From Winogradskya humida (GTDB taxonomy: Bacteria > Actinomycetota > Actinomycetes > Mycobacteriales > Micromonosporaceae), in NCBI RefSeq assembly GCF_016862215.1, contig NZ_BOMN01000024.1, positions 1 to 42,017 of the forward strand: a stretch of 42,017 nucleotides of DNA, given 5' to 3'. Both the position numbers and the translations under genes were made by a program. Each line of letters starts with the position of its first letter. Positions within the stretch are counted from its first letter, which is position 1. This document shows positions 16,293 to 24,567 of this stretch, one piece after another. The notes below the pieces were generated by a model. That model had not been told where the DNA came from. It saw only the letters and a list, made by a program, of their open reading frames with translations, and ran no database searches.

Positions 16293-16348
16293 GGCGGAAG
16301 TGCGTGACCGAGTGAATGCGGGGGAACCTGTGGTCACGCACTCCCGCC
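16293..16348. terminator. 17-bp inverted repeat after the AfsR-like gene
   Basis: Arms 16293-16309 and 16332-16348 (GGCGGAAGTGCGTGACC / GGTCACGCACTCCCGCC) pair at 16 of 17 positions around a 22-nt loop. It starts 11 nt after the stop codon, so it is probably the terminator. The remaining 16349-16548 has no gene I can support. Confidence 0.6.
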
Positions 16349-16548
16349 TACCGCGCCCGCCCGAACCGGTTGCTGCGCCTGGCCGGAGGCGCCGACCGGC
16401 GGAGGCGTGCCGGTCGGTCGGTTCTGGGCGGGTCCGGGGTGCGGGACACCGGCGCGCTGGCGGGGCTACGCACGGCATCACCGCGGGTAGGCGTCGATCC
16501 GGAGGCTCTTGCCGGGGGACGGTCGAGCCACGTGGACGACGCCCGTCG

Positions 16549-16824
16549 TCAGGTCCGGCGTCTGCGTTTGTCGTCCTGCATGTTGGGCAGGTCGCGCATG
16601 CTGTTGAGGTCATGGCGGACCGTCCAGGCCTCGCGCCACGGGCGCCGGGAGGCCAGGTCGGCACGCTCGGCTATCCGGCGTGGCGCGCAGGGCCAGCGCC
16701 ATCCACACCAGACACAGTTGCCGTCATGCCCGGCTTCAGAGTGCCGCCCGAGCATCCGCTGGGCGTCCTGCCAGAGCAGGCGGTCCACAACACCGGCCGG
16801 CGCGGACTGGTCGACGATGACCAT
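16549..16824 (-). CDS. Small conserved-looking Cys/Trp-rich protein
   Basis: 91 residues. The core CVWCGWRWPCAPRR carries C-x2-C-x5-C, suggesting a metal site, flanked by MVIVDQSAPAGVVDRLLWQD and WREAWTVRHDLNSMRDLP. The C terminus is basic (DDKRRRRT). I judge this frame real because it has a coherent amphipathic N-terminal half and an ordered C-terminal half, whereas the overlapping plus-strand frames are low-complexity Arg/Pro-rich. It stands alone between the AfsR-like gene and cbs. Family name not known to me. Confidence 0.6.
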   Translation of the reverse strand: MVIVDQSAPAGVVDRLLWQDAQRMLGRHSEAGHDGNCVWCGWRWPCAPRRIAERADLASRRPWREAWTVRHDLNSMRDLPNMQDDKRRRRT

Positions 16825-16943
16825 TTCTCCTCAAACCTCCCCGATGCGTCGCTGGTGTTCCTACCCATACAACGCCCGGCAGCCCCACGCCGATCGGACT
16901 GAGTGTGCGACCTCGACAACTATCAGTGACGACCGATGCCCGC

Positions 16944-16977
16944 CACGGTGATCGGCAAGGATCTGCCGATCACCGTG
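16944..16977 (-). terminator. Terminator hairpin of the cystathionine beta-synthase gene
   Basis: CACGGTGATCGGCA (16944-16957) pairs perfectly over 14 bp with TGCCGATCACCGTG (16964-16977), loop of 6. It begins 3 nt after the cbs stop codon (16981-16983) in the direction of transcription. No T tract follows. Confidence 0.75.
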
Positions 16978-16980
16978 CCT

Positions 16981-18339
16981 TCAGCTGAGGTGGGCCAGGA
17001 GATCCTGGCGGGTGAGGACGCCGGCGGGCTTGCCGTCGACCAGCACCATCGCCGCGTCGGACTTCTCCAGCAGGGCGACAGCCTCGCTGACGGGCTGACC
17101 GCCACCGATCATCGGGAGCGGCTCGCCCATGTGGCGCTCGATCGTGTCGTGCAGGTGGGCCTGACCGGTGAACAGGGCGTCAAGCAGCGCCTTCTCCGCG
17201 ATGGAGCCGGCCACCTCACCCGTCACGACCGGGGGCTCCGCCTTGAGGACGGGGAGCTGGCTGACGCCGTACTCGCGCATGTAGTCGATCGCGTCGCGGA
17301 CCGTCTCGGTCGGGTGGACGTGCACGAGCGGGGGCATCGAGCCGCTCTTCGAGGCCAGCGCCGCCGACACCGTGGGCGTGCCGTCGGTGGCCGAGAGGAA
17401 GCCGTACCGTGCCATCCAGCCGTCGTTGAAGATCTTGGAAAGATAGCCGCGGCCGCCGTCCGGGAGCAGCACCACGATCACGTCGTCGGGGCCGGCCTTG
17501 CGGGCGACCTCGAGCGCCGCGACCACGGCCATGCCGCAGCTGCCGCCGACCAGCAGGCCCTCCTCGCGGGCCAGGCGGCGGGTCATCTCGAACGAGTCCG
17601 AGTCGGACACCTCGATGACGCCGTCGCTGATGTCCCGGTCATAGGTGGTCGGCCAGAAGTCCTCACCGACGCCCTCGACGAGGTACGGCCGGCCGGTGCC
17701 CCCGGAGTAGACGGAGCCCTCCGGGTCAGCGCCGATGACCTCGACCGTGCCCTGCTCCTTCAGATACTTCCCGACGCCGCTGATCGTGCCGCCGGTTCCC
17801 ATGCCCGCGACGAAGTGGGTGATCCGGCCCTCGGTCTGCTTCCAGATCTCGGGGCCGGTCTCCTCATAGTGCGAGCGCGGGTTTGCCGGGTTGCTGTACT
17901 GGTCGGGCTTCCAGGCACCCGGGATCTCGCGGGTCAGCCGGTCGGAGACGTTGTAGTACGACCGCGGGTCCTCAGGGGCAACTGCAGTCGGACAGACAAC
18001 AACCTCCGCACCGTACGCCCGGAGCACGTTCTGCTTGTCCTCGCTGACCTTGTCGGGGCAGACGAAGACGCAGCGATAGCCCCGCAGCTGAGCCACCAGG
18101 GCGAGCCCCACACCCGTGTTGCCGCTGGTGGGCTCGACGATCGTCCCACCCGGTTTGAGCAGGCCCGCCTTCTCGGCGTCCTCCACCATCCGCAGGGCGA
18201 TGCGGTCCTTCACCGACCCGCCCGGATTGAAGTACTCCACCTTGGCCAGAACCGTCGCCGCGATGCCCTCGGTGACGCTACGCAGCCGGACGAGGGGGGT
18301 GTCCCCGATGATCTCGACGACGTTGTCGTAATACCGCAC
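16981..18339 (-). CDS. cbs: Cystathionine beta-synthase with C-terminal CBS domain pair
   Basis: 452 residues from GTG 18339. Type II PLP fold: GDTPLVRLRSV, the PLP lysine in FNPGGSVKDRIALRM, PTSGNTGVGLALVAQ, and GMGTGGTISGVGKYLKEQG as phosphate loop. Residues about 335-452 form two CBS modules (VRDAIDYMREYGVSQLPVLK; VSEAVALLEKSDAAMVLVDG), as in the human and mycobacterial enzymes. It condenses serine (or O-acetylserine) with homocysteine into cystathionine, which the MetB-like enzyme at 4393-5544 could split to cysteine. A good promoter lies upstream, GGAGAAGGG (minus strand) is the ribosome binding site, and a strong hairpin ends the unit. Confidence 0.9.
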   Translation of the reverse strand: MRYYDNVVEIIGDTPLVRLRSVTEGIAATVLAKVEYFNPGGSVKDRIALRMVEDAEKAGLLKPGGTIVEPTSGNTGVGLALVAQLRGYRCVFVCPDKVSEDKQNVLRAYGAEVVVCPTAVAPEDPRSYYNVSDRLTREIPGAWKPDQYSNPANPRSHYEETGPEIWKQTEGRITHFVAGMGTGGTISGVGKYLKEQGTVEVIGADPEGSVYSGGTGRPYLVEGVGEDFWPTTYDRDISDGVIEVSDSDSFEMTRRLAREEGLLVGGSCGMAVVAALEVARKAGPDDVIVVLLPDGGRGYLSKIFNDGWMARYGFLSATDGTPTVSAALASKSGSMPPLVHVHPTETVRDAIDYMREYGVSQLPVLKAEPPVVTGEVAGSIAEKALLDALFTGQAHLHDTIERHMGEPLPMIGGGQPVSEAVALLEKSDAAMVLVDGKPAGVLTRQDLLAHLS

Positions 18340-18363
18340 GTCAGTGTGCCCTTCTCCGTGCCG

Positions 18364-18393
18364 ACCTTATGGTCAGGTCAGCCTACGGGTCAG
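18364..18393 (-). promoter_or_regulatory. Promoter of cystathionine beta-synthase
   Basis: Read on the minus strand, CTGACC (18393-18388) and TAAGGT (18369-18364) are separated by 18 bp, giving a transcript start near 18357 and a leader of roughly 18 nt that contains GGAGAAGGG. The -10 lies within the short palindrome GACCTTATGGTC (18363-18374), which could serve as an operator. The -35 overlaps the YkvA stop codon. Confidence 0.5.
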
Positions 18394-18746
18394 GGACGCA
18401 CCGTCCCGGGTAGGACCGCATCTCGATGCTTCTCCCACTCCAGGAAACGCTCGGTCTCACTGAGCACACTGCCCGCGAGCCACGTGATCATGACGGCGTC
18501 GTCAGCGAGCCCGACGACGAACAGGAAGGCCTCGGGCACAAAATCCAGGGGCGAGATGACGTACGCCGTAGCAGCGGCCATCATCGCCACCCGCATCCCG
18601 CCGTCGTACTCCCGGCGGGCCGTAGCCTTGATCATCCGCGGCACCGCAGCCAGCCGGGTGCTCAGCGAGGGACCACCCCGCGCGCCCGACATCAACTGCT
18701 TGGCGAGCGCGGTGAACGCAGCGGTCCGACGCAACGTTCTAGCCAT
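18390..18746 (-). CDS. YkvA family (DUF1232) small membrane-associated protein
   Basis: 118 residues from ATG 18746, chosen because GAAAGGGG precedes it at the right distance; a start 9 codons earlier is less likely. The DUF1232 signature is YVISPLDFVPEAFLFVVGLA followed by DDAV, a hydrophobic hairpin with the conserved S-P-x-D-x-x-P and D-D. The family is widespread with no established biochemical role. It lies just upstream of cbs on the same strand but cbs has its own promoter. Confidence 0.8.
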   Translation of the reverse strand: MARTLRRTAAFTALAKQLMSGARGGPSLSTRLAAVPRMIKATARREYDGGMRVAMMAAATAYVISPLDFVPEAFLFVVGLADDAVMITWLAGSVLSETERFLEWEKHRDAVLPGTVRP

Positions 18747-18897
18747 GTTGTCCCCTTTCGCTGCTTCCAGCATGACGGGCGCGCGCTACATCCGCGCGTT
18801 CGGCTGCGGGTCATATTTCTGTCGCACTGTCGCGTTACGTTTAAAGACTCCAGGTACCCCCTGGAGCCGGGTCGCAAGCGGCGAGGGAGGGTGAGAG

Positions 18898-20091
18898 TTG
18901 CAGAAGGTGCGCACTTTGACAGCGGAGGATCGGCGGAGGATCAGACTCGCCGGTCAGGTCGCGGGCGGGGTCACCGGCGCCGCAGCCGGAATCACCCTGC
19001 TCTCGGCGGGCGTGCTGCTACGCCAGGCAGCCGGGGCACGACGCATCATTCCCATGGCCGAAGCGCCCCCACCCCGTGGCGACGGACTCTACGGGCCGAA
19101 ATTCCCCGGCAGGGCGCTGAGCATGGTCATCCTCGGCGACTCGTCGGCAGCCGGCTACGGCGTGCACCGCCCCCGCGAGACGCCGGGCGCACTGCTGGCC
19201 ACCGGTGTGTCACGCCGTCTGCGCCGCCCGGTCCGCCTGCACCGGCTCGCCGTGGTCGGCGCGGTCTCCGCGGCCCTCACCCACCAGGTCGACGCCGCCC
19301 TCGAATACGAGCCCGAAGTCGCGGTCATCATCATCGGCGGCAACGACGTCACCCACGTGTCGGCGCGCGCCGCAGCCGTCCGCCACCTGGGCGACGCTGT
19401 CCGTCGCCTGCGCGCCACCGGCTGCAAGGTCGTCGTCGGCACCTGCCCCGACATGGGAGCCGTTCAGCCGATCAAGCCGCCGCTGCGCTGGCTGGCCCGC
19501 TCCTGGAGCCGCCAGCTCGCGGCCGACCAGACCGTCGCCGTGGTCGAGGCCGGCGGCTGGGCGGTCTCCCTGGTCGACCTCCTCGCCCCCGCCTTCGTCG
19601 CCGACCCGGTCCGCATGTTCGGCTCGGACCACTTCCACCCCTCCGTCGAGGGCTACGCCCGCGCCGCCGCCGTCATCATGCCCACCCTGATGGCGGTGCT
19701 CGGCGAGGACGACCGCACCCCGGCCCCCGGCACCGAAACCGTCCGCTCCCTGCCCGAAGCCGCTCAGGAAGCGGTCCGCACGGCCGGCACCGAGGTCAGC
19801 GCCGTGCAGGTCAACGGTCGCGAGCACGGCCCGGCCGGGCGCTGGGCCCAGCTCCGCCGCCACCCCTGGTTCGGCGAACCCCGCCTCTGGTTCGGCCACC
19901 GGACACCCTTCACCGACTCTTCATCGACCGGATCCCCCACGCCCGGCCCGGCCCCCGCATCATCGGAACCAACCCCCGACGCCCGGGCACACATCGCCAG
20001 CCGCCGGGGTACTCGTGTTACCCGTGGGTCGGGCCGGTCCGCCTCCGGGGCCGTAGGCTGGACACCGGAGGATCATCAGACGACCGACTGA
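18898..20091 (+). CDS. SGNH/GDSL hydrolase, membrane-anchored (copy 1)
   Basis: 397 residues from TTG 18898, preceded by GGGAGGG at suitable distance. N-terminal hydrophobic segment (about 20-45, GAAAGITLLSAGVLLRQA) likely anchors or exports it. Catalytic blocks: GDSSAAGYG (nucleophile Ser, block I), IIIGGNDVTH (block III, G-x-N-D), and SDHFHPSVEGYARAA (block V, D-x-x-H). The family includes lipases, acyl esterases and carbohydrate esterases. Residues beyond about 310 are low complexity and Pro/Ser/Thr-rich. The downstream gene is a shorter relative. A 7-bp hairpin (18849-18855 with 18861-18867) lies upstream. Confidence 0.87.
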   Translation: MQKVRTLTAEDRRRIRLAGQVAGGVTGAAAGITLLSAGVLLRQAAGARRIIPMAEAPPPRGDGLYGPKFPGRALSMVILGDSSAAGYGVHRPRETPGALLATGVSRRLRRPVRLHRLAVVGAVSAALTHQVDAALEYEPEVAVIIIGGNDVTHVSARAAAVRHLGDAVRRLRATGCKVVVGTCPDMGAVQPIKPPLRWLARSWSRQLAADQTVAVVEAGGWAVSLVDLLAPAFVADPVRMFGSDHFHPSVEGYARAAAVIMPTLMAVLGEDDRTPAPGTETVRSLPEAAQEAVRTAGTEVSAVQVNGREHGPAGRWAQLRRHPWFGEPRLWFGHRTPFTDSSSTGSPTPGPAPASSEPTPDARAHIASRRGTRVTRGSGRSASGAVGWTPEDHQTTD

Positions 20092-20278
20092 CCCACCCGG
20101 TCTCTCGGCTCGGACAACGGCCGGACCCATCACCCGGCCATTTTGCACAACGCCGGTGCATTTGACCGGCCAGGCCGGAGCTTTCTGACCGGCTATTGGG
20201 ATACGGCCGGGGCGTGCGACCCGGTCCTTGGATTCGGCGTGGTTGTCGGCCAGGCCGGCACCGACGGCAGGAGGCGAC

Positions 20279-21085
20279 ATGACGGGTCTGACGGGACGAG
20301 TTGGCAGAACCGCGGCCACGACCCTGTTCGCCTCGGCGGTGGGCGGTGCCGCCCTGCTGGTGGGCGAGGTGATCGCCGCTCGGAGCCGCCGCTACGCGAA
20401 GCCGACCATGGGCCTTGCCCTGCGTACCTCGATGGGTCCCTCCGGCGCCCCCACCCTGCGCCTGGTCCTGCTCGGCGACTCGGCGGCGATCGGCGTCGGC
20501 GTGGAATGGCTCTCCGAAACTGTCGGCGGCCAGCTCGCCCGCCTCCTCGCCGAGGGAACCCCGGAAACCGGCCCCCGCCACGTCCTGCTCTCCAGCGTCG
20601 GCGTGGCCGGCTCCCGCTCCAGCGACCTGGCAACCCAGGTCGCCCGCGCCCTGCTCGGCGACCGCCCCGACGTGGCCGTGGTCCTGATCGGCGCCAACGA
20701 CGCCACGGGACTGCGCAGCCCCGAGGACTCCGCGGACCACCTCGGCATCGCCGTCCGCCGCCTCTGCGACGCGGGCGTCCAGGTGGTCGTCGGCACCTGC
20801 CCCGACCTGGGCGCATCCCGCTCGATGGCCCAGCCGCTGCGCCAGGTGACGGGCTGGCTCGGCCGCCGTATGTCGAAGGCCCAGATCATCGCGGTGGAGG
20901 GCGCCGGCGGCACGGTGGTCGACCTCGCCGAGGAAACCGGCGCGGTCTTCCGCGCCGACGCGGGCACCCTCTGCTACGACGGCTTCCACCCCTCAGCGGA
21001 CGGCTACCGGGTCTGGGCCCATGCCCTCTACCCTGCCGTCTTCGACGCAGCCCAGGCCGCTGGCCGCCGCTCCATCCAGGAATAG
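20279..21085 (+). CDS. SGNH/GDSL hydrolase, membrane-anchored (copy 2)
   Basis: 268 residues from ATG 20279, preceded by GGAGG; an earlier start in frame lacks one. Same plan as the upstream gene without the long tail: hydrophobic N terminus (TTLFASAVGGAALLVGEV), GDSAAIGVG (block I), VLIGANDATG (block III), and YDGFHPSADGYRVWA (block V D-x-x-H). Both genes share the unusual VVVGTCPD(M/L)GA block, so they arose by tandem duplication or a common insertion. The 187 nt between them contains an imperfect palindrome around 20147-20184 but no clear promoter. Confidence 0.87.
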   Translation: MTGLTGRVGRTAATTLFASAVGGAALLVGEVIAARSRRYAKPTMGLALRTSMGPSGAPTLRLVLLGDSAAIGVGVEWLSETVGGQLARLLAEGTPETGPRHVLLSSVGVAGSRSSDLATQVARALLGDRPDVAVVLIGANDATGLRSPEDSADHLGIAVRRLCDAGVQVVVGTCPDLGASRSMAQPLRQVTGWLGRRMSKAQIIAVEGAGGTVVDLAEETGAVFRADAGTLCYDGFHPSADGYRVWAHALYPAVFDAAQAAGRRSIQE

Positions 21086-21219
21086 CCCCAAACCCGGCGG
21101 CACTGCAATACCGCCTCACCGCGTCCCACCACCCGCCGCCGCGCGGCTCACCCCGTGCGGGCGCAACCCACCCGTGCGGGCGGCGCGCGGAGGGTGGGCG
21201 AAAAATCCGACATTTGGGT

Positions 21220-21248
21220 GTGACGAAGTGGCGCTTCCCCGCTAAGTT
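21220..21248 (+). promoter_or_regulatory. Promoter of the thiolase gene
   Basis: GTGACG (21220-21225) and TAAGTT (21243-21248) with 17-bp spacing. Transcription would start about 16 nt before the ATG at 21271, which has no Shine-Dalgarno. The GC-rich inverted repeats at about 21120-21200 may be the terminator of the upstream hydrolase gene. Confidence 0.5.
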
Positions 21249-21270
21249 ACCGGCGCGTTAACGTGGGCTC

Positions 21271-22515
21271 ATGCCGGAAGCTGTCATTGTTGCCACTGCC
21301 CGCTCCCCGATCGGGCGTGCCCACAAGGGCTCGCTGCGGGAGCTTCGTCCCGATGATCTCGCAGCCACGATTGTCGATGCCGCGCTCAACAAGGTGCCGC
21401 AGCTCGACCGGACCCTGATCGAGGATCTCTATCTCGGGTGCGGGCTTCCCGGTGGGGAGCAGGGCTTCAACATGGGCCGCGTGGTCGCGGTGAAGCTCGG
21501 GCTCGACGGGCTGCCCGGCGCGACCGTGACGCGTTACTGCTCGTCCTCGCTGCAGACGACCCGGATGGCGTTCCACGCGATCAAGGCCGGCGAGGGCGAC
21601 ATCTTCGTGTCGGCCGGGGTCGAGACCGTTTCCCGGTTCGCCCGGGGCAGCTCCGACGGGCTGCCGTCGGCCGCGCAGGAGCTGGTCGGTGGCAGCTGGG
21701 GCAACCCGGGGTTCGCCGCGGCCACCGCGCGCACCGCCGAGTATGCGCAGGGCGGCAAGACCTGGCACGACCCGCGGCAGGACGGCGAGTTGCCCGACGT
21801 CTACGTCGCGATGGGGCAGACCGCGGAAAACCTGGCCCAGATCAAGAACGTCAGCCGCGCGGACATGGACGAGTTCGGGGTCCGCAGCCAGAACCTCGCC
21901 GAGAAGGCGATCGCCGACGGCTTCTGGCAGCGGGAGATCACCCCGGTGACCCTGCCGGACGGCACCGTGGTCTCCGCCGACGACGGTCCCCGGGCCGGCG
22001 TGACCATCGAGGCGGTTTCCGGTCTCAAGCCGGTGTTCCGCCCCGACGGCCGGGTCACGGCGGGCAACTGCTGCCCGCTCAACGACGGCGCTGCCGCCGT
22101 GGTGATCATGAGTGACACCAAGGCTCGCGAGCTGGGCATCACGCCGCTGGCCCGGATCGTCTCGACCGGCGTCACCGCGCTCTCGCCCGAGATCATGGGC
22201 CTCGGGCCCGTGGAGGCTTCCCGGCAGGCGCTCGCCCGCGCCGGCATGACCATCGACGACGTCGACCTGGTGGAGATCAACGAGGCGTTCGCCGCCCAGG
22301 TGATCCCCTCCTACCGTGAGCTCGGCATCCCGATCGACAAGCTGAACGTCAACGGCGGCGCGATCGCCGTGGGCCACCCGTTCGGCATGACCGGCGCCCG
22401 CATCACCGGCACCCTGCTCAACGCCCTGGACTGGCGCGACAAGTCCATCGGCCTCGAGACCATGTGCGTCGGCGGCGGCCAGGGCATGGCGATGGTCCTC
22501 GAGCGCCTCAGCTAG
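21271..22515 (+). CDS. Acetyl-CoA C-acyltransferase (thiolase)
   Basis: 414 residues. Catalytic cysteine in VTRYCSSSLQTTRMA (about residue 90), catalytic His in NVNGGAIAVGHPFGMTGARI, and the C-terminal CVGGGQGMAMVLE block with the second Cys: the complete thiolase triad. VEINEAFAAQVIPSYRELGI is the usual NEAFA motif. The enzyme either joins two acetyl-CoA (biosynthetic) or cleaves 3-ketoacyl-CoA (beta-oxidation); the C-S-S-S-L variant around the nucleophile, rather than C-x-S-G, suggests a degradative acetyl-CoA acetyltransferase of the FadA type, by inference. It stands alone without a FadB partner. Confidence 0.92.
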   Translation: MPEAVIVATARSPIGRAHKGSLRELRPDDLAATIVDAALNKVPQLDRTLIEDLYLGCGLPGGEQGFNMGRVVAVKLGLDGLPGATVTRYCSSSLQTTRMAFHAIKAGEGDIFVSAGVETVSRFARGSSDGLPSAAQELVGGSWGNPGFAAATARTAEYAQGGKTWHDPRQDGELPDVYVAMGQTAENLAQIKNVSRADMDEFGVRSQNLAEKAIADGFWQREITPVTLPDGTVVSADDGPRAGVTIEAVSGLKPVFRPDGRVTAGNCCPLNDGAAAVVIMSDTKARELGITPLARIVSTGVTALSPEIMGLGPVEASRQALARAGMTIDDVDLVEINEAFAAQVIPSYRELGIPIDKLNVNGGAIAVGHPFGMTGARITGTLLNALDWRDKSIGLETMCVGGGQGMAMVLERLS

Positions 22516-22557
22516 TCGCGGTTCTTCCGCCGGGCCTGGCTGCCGAGGAGGGCGCCG

Positions 22558-22604
22558 GGCCCGGCGGTTCACGTCGCGCGAGGCCCGGCGGTCACGTAGC
22601 GCGA
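22558..22604. repeat. Two-copy 23/24-bp direct repeat between convergent genes
   Basis: 22558-22581 and 22582-22604 share GGCCCGGCGG(T)TCACGT and GCGCGA with small differences. They lie between the thiolase stop and the convergent HAD gene stop; GC-rich palindromes here (CGCCGGGCCCGGCG, 22552-22565 region) may terminate both transcripts. Confidence 0.5.
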
Positions 22605-22620
22605 CGATTTAGGCGGCTGT

Positions 22621-23220
22621 TCAGCTGTCATGAAGGAATTCCTCGATCCGGGCGATGGTCAGCTCGTTGTCCTCGAAGAGAACGGCCTGCAGGCCCGACG
22701 CGCGGGCGGCCTCGATGTTGGGTGCGTGATCGTCCACGAAGAGGCAGTCGGCCGGGGCCGTTGCCAGCCGCTCGCAGGCCGCGGTGAAGGCAGCCGGGTC
22801 GGGCTTCTCGACGCCGATCTCGTGCGAGTAGAGAATTTCGTCGACGAGCGAGCTGAACCCGTACGCTGCGTCCTCTCGCTCTCTTGCACCCACGAAGCTG
22901 TTGCTGAGGATCCCCAGCCGGCACCGCCCCTGCAGCCCCCGCACATATGTGATCAGCTCTTCGTTGCCGGTGCCGAGGTATTGCTCCCAGAGGTCCGCCA
23001 TGAACGGGCCGGGATCGATGCCGAGCTCGTCACCGATCCGGCGGGAGACCTCCGCCTCGGTGACGGTGCCGATGCTGCCCGCGTGCCACAGGCCGGCGAA
23101 GCGGGTGTTCAGGTCGCCGGCGGGGAGGCCGAGCCGGTGCTCCCAGCGTTCACCCCAGCCGGTCGCCGGGGTGATTTCCAGGACGCCACCGATGTCGAGG
23201 ATCAGAGCTCGTTTCGTCAT
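22621..23220 (-). CDS. HAD superfamily hydrolase
   Basis: 199 residues from ATG 23220 (an in-frame ATG two codons earlier is also possible). HAD motifs: I LILDIGGVLEIT (nucleophile Asp; the usual second Asp is Gly, as in many HAD-IA members with D-x-G-G-V), II GILSNS, III VEKPDPAAF (Lys), IV CLFVDDHAPNIEAA. The alpha-helical cap between motifs I and II makes it HAD-IA. Phosphatase activity on a small metabolite is likely; the missing D+2 residue, which normally protonates the leaving group, leaves the exact chemistry open. Confidence 0.85.
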   Translation of the reverse strand: MTKRALILDIGGVLEITPATGWGERWEHRLGLPAGDLNTRFAGLWHAGSIGTVTEAEVSRRIGDELGIDPGPFMADLWEQYLGTGNEELITYVRGLQGRCRLGILSNSFVGAREREDAAYGFSSLVDEILYSHEIGVEKPDPAAFTAACERLATAPADCLFVDDHAPNIEAARASGLQAVLFEDNELTIARIEEFLHDS

Positions 23221-23250
23221 GATCACGACCCTCAGGCTTTCCCCAAGGGA

Positions 23251-23336
23251 AAGGTCAAGAGCTTCACGAGGGTCCCAAGGTGAAGGTGAAGAGCTTCTGA
23301 GGGCCCCTGGGGGAAGGTCGAGAGCTCAGAGGGCTG
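23251..23336. repeat. About 31-bp tandem repeat, three degenerate copies
   Basis: AAGGTCAAGAGCTT (23251), AAGGTGAAGAGCTT (23283) and AAGGTCGAGAGCTC (23314) recur at 32- and 31-bp spacing, each followed by a GAGGG stretch. The array fills the space between the HAD start and the next gene and runs a few bases into the 3' end of that gene (stop at 23326). Confidence 0.6.
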
Positions 23337-23643
23337 CGCGCACCGACGTGATCGCGGTGGTGGCCTCGGTCAGCGATTCCGGGGATGGGGTCGCGGCGAG
23401 CAGGTCGTCGGACATCACGCGGAGCTGGTCGGGGAGGATCATGTCGTGCTCGCGGGGCACCGGGTGGTGCGGGCGGTGTTCCGCGTCGGCGCCGAGGTCG
23501 GCCAGGCGCTGGACGAGGGTGTGGACGAGGTCGGCACGGGTGCCGGGCGCGGCGGCGGCGACACGCGACCAGCGACCGGTTTCCCAGTGACCGACCTGGG
23601 CGAGCAGTCGCTGGACGGCGGCTTGGAAATCGTCGGCACTCAC
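23326..23643 (-). CDS. Hypothetical protein, 105 residues
   Basis: The protein is regular and well balanced: MSADDFQAAVQRLLAQVGHW, VHTLVQRLADLGADAEHRPH, LPDQLRVMSDDLLAATP. It looks mainly helical, soluble and cytoplasmic, with no signal, membrane segment or motif I know. It carries an HRPHHPVP stretch. The opposite-strand frames are Gly/Arg-rich shadows. It sits between the HAD gene and the Bax-inhibitor-1 gene on the same strand but with gaps of about 60 and 100 nt. Function unknown. Confidence 0.65.
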   Translation of the reverse strand: MSADDFQAAVQRLLAQVGHWETGRWSRVAAAAPGTRADLVHTLVQRLADLGADAEHRPHHPVPREHDMILPDQLRVMSDDLLAATPSPESLTEATTAITSVRAAL

Positions 23644-23702
23644 GCCGAAACCCTACCCGGCCCGCAGTAGAGCGGGCCGGGTGGCGAATGGGCGTCGAAG
23701 GC

Positions 23703-24521
23703 TCAGTCGTCGCCGCTCTGCAGGAAGCTGAGCAGGCGCAGGATCTCGAGGTAGAGCCAGATCAGGCCGACCAGGATGCCGAACGCCGCCGTCCAGGAGT
23801 AGCGCTGGGGCAGGCCCATGCGGACCGCCTGCTCGATCTCGTCGAAGTTCAGGATGAAGCTGAGCGAGGCGACCACGATGCAGACCAGACTGAAGATGAT
23901 GCCCAGGGCGCCGTTGTCGCGCAGGCCGGTGTGAACGCCGAAGAGGGAGAGCACGAAGTTGATCAGCATGACGGCGAAGAGGCCGCCCATGACCGCGATC
24001 AGGCCTCGGGTGAACTTGGGCGTCGCGCGGATCACCCGGGCGCGGTAGAGCGCCGCCATCAGGAAGAAGACGCCGAAGGTGGCGATCACCGCCTGCAGGA
24101 CGATGCCCGAGTAGAAGTTGTTGAAGGCCTCGCTGACCAGGCCGACGAAGGCACCTTCGACCACGGCGTACGCGACGACGAGGGCCGGGTTGGCCACGCG
24201 CATGAACGAGATGACGAAGCCGAGCACCAGGCCGACGACCGCGGCACCGATCCAGGCGATGCTGGAGAGGCTGTCGGGGATGAGGTTCCAGGCCGCGACG
24301 GCGGAGACGCCGGTGATGCCGAGCAGCGTCACGGTCTTGACCACGACGTCGTCGATGGTCATGGGTCGCACGGACGGCGGGGCGGCGGGATAGCCGGGCG
24401 CCGATGCGTACGGCTGACCGTAACCCGGCTGGGCGGGCGGCCCGTAGGGTCCGTATCCGGCCCCGCGTTCCCGCTCAGCCGCCTGGCCGAGGCGCGAGAG
24501 CACCGGGTTCGATGTCTTCAC
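23703..24521 (-). CDS. Bax inhibitor-1 / YccA family membrane protein
   Basis: 272 residues from GTG 24521, with AGGGAGG upstream; the open frame before it is not used. A 55-residue Gly/Pro/Tyr-rich cytoplasmic N terminus (AGYGPYGPPAQPGYGQPY) precedes seven hydrophobic segments (about 75-265), ending with the acidic helix region FILNFDEIEQAVRMGLPQRY and WLYLEILRLLSFL. This is the BI-1/YccA/YetJ fold; the paired Asp/Glu near the C terminus correspond to the pH- and calcium-sensing residues of YetJ-type channels. The proline-rich N terminus is common in actinobacterial members. Role in stress or calcium leak is inferred from family. Confidence 0.9.
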   Translation of the reverse strand: MKTSNPVLSRLGQAAERERGAGYGPYGPPAQPGYGQPYASAPGYPAAPPSVRPMTIDDVVVKTVTLLGITGVSAVAAWNLIPDSLSSIAWIGAAVVGLVLGFVISFMRVANPALVVAYAVVEGAFVGLVSEAFNNFYSGIVLQAVIATFGVFFLMAALYRARVIRATPKFTRGLIAVMGGLFAVMLINFVLSLFGVHTGLRDNGALGIIFSLVCIVVASLSFILNFDEIEQAVRMGLPQRYSWTAAFGILVGLIWLYLEILRLLSFLQSGDD

Positions 24522-24567
24522 TTGGAACAGCCTCCCTGAGGTTGTGGCACGTCCGTGGATCGTGCTT

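Noticed and set aside
16300..16951. Plus-strand frames over the Cys/Trp small protein
   Set aside because: Arg/Pro-rich, no ribosome binding site, and they run opposite a more convincing gene.
20143..21261. Long plus-strand frame over the second SGNH hydrolase
   Set aside because: Low-complexity Arg/Pro/Gly composition; the hydrolase frame has all catalytic blocks.
23385..24539. Asp/Glu/Arg-rich plus-strand frame opposite the BI-1 gene
   Set aside because: Antisense shadow of a clear seven-helix membrane protein gene.
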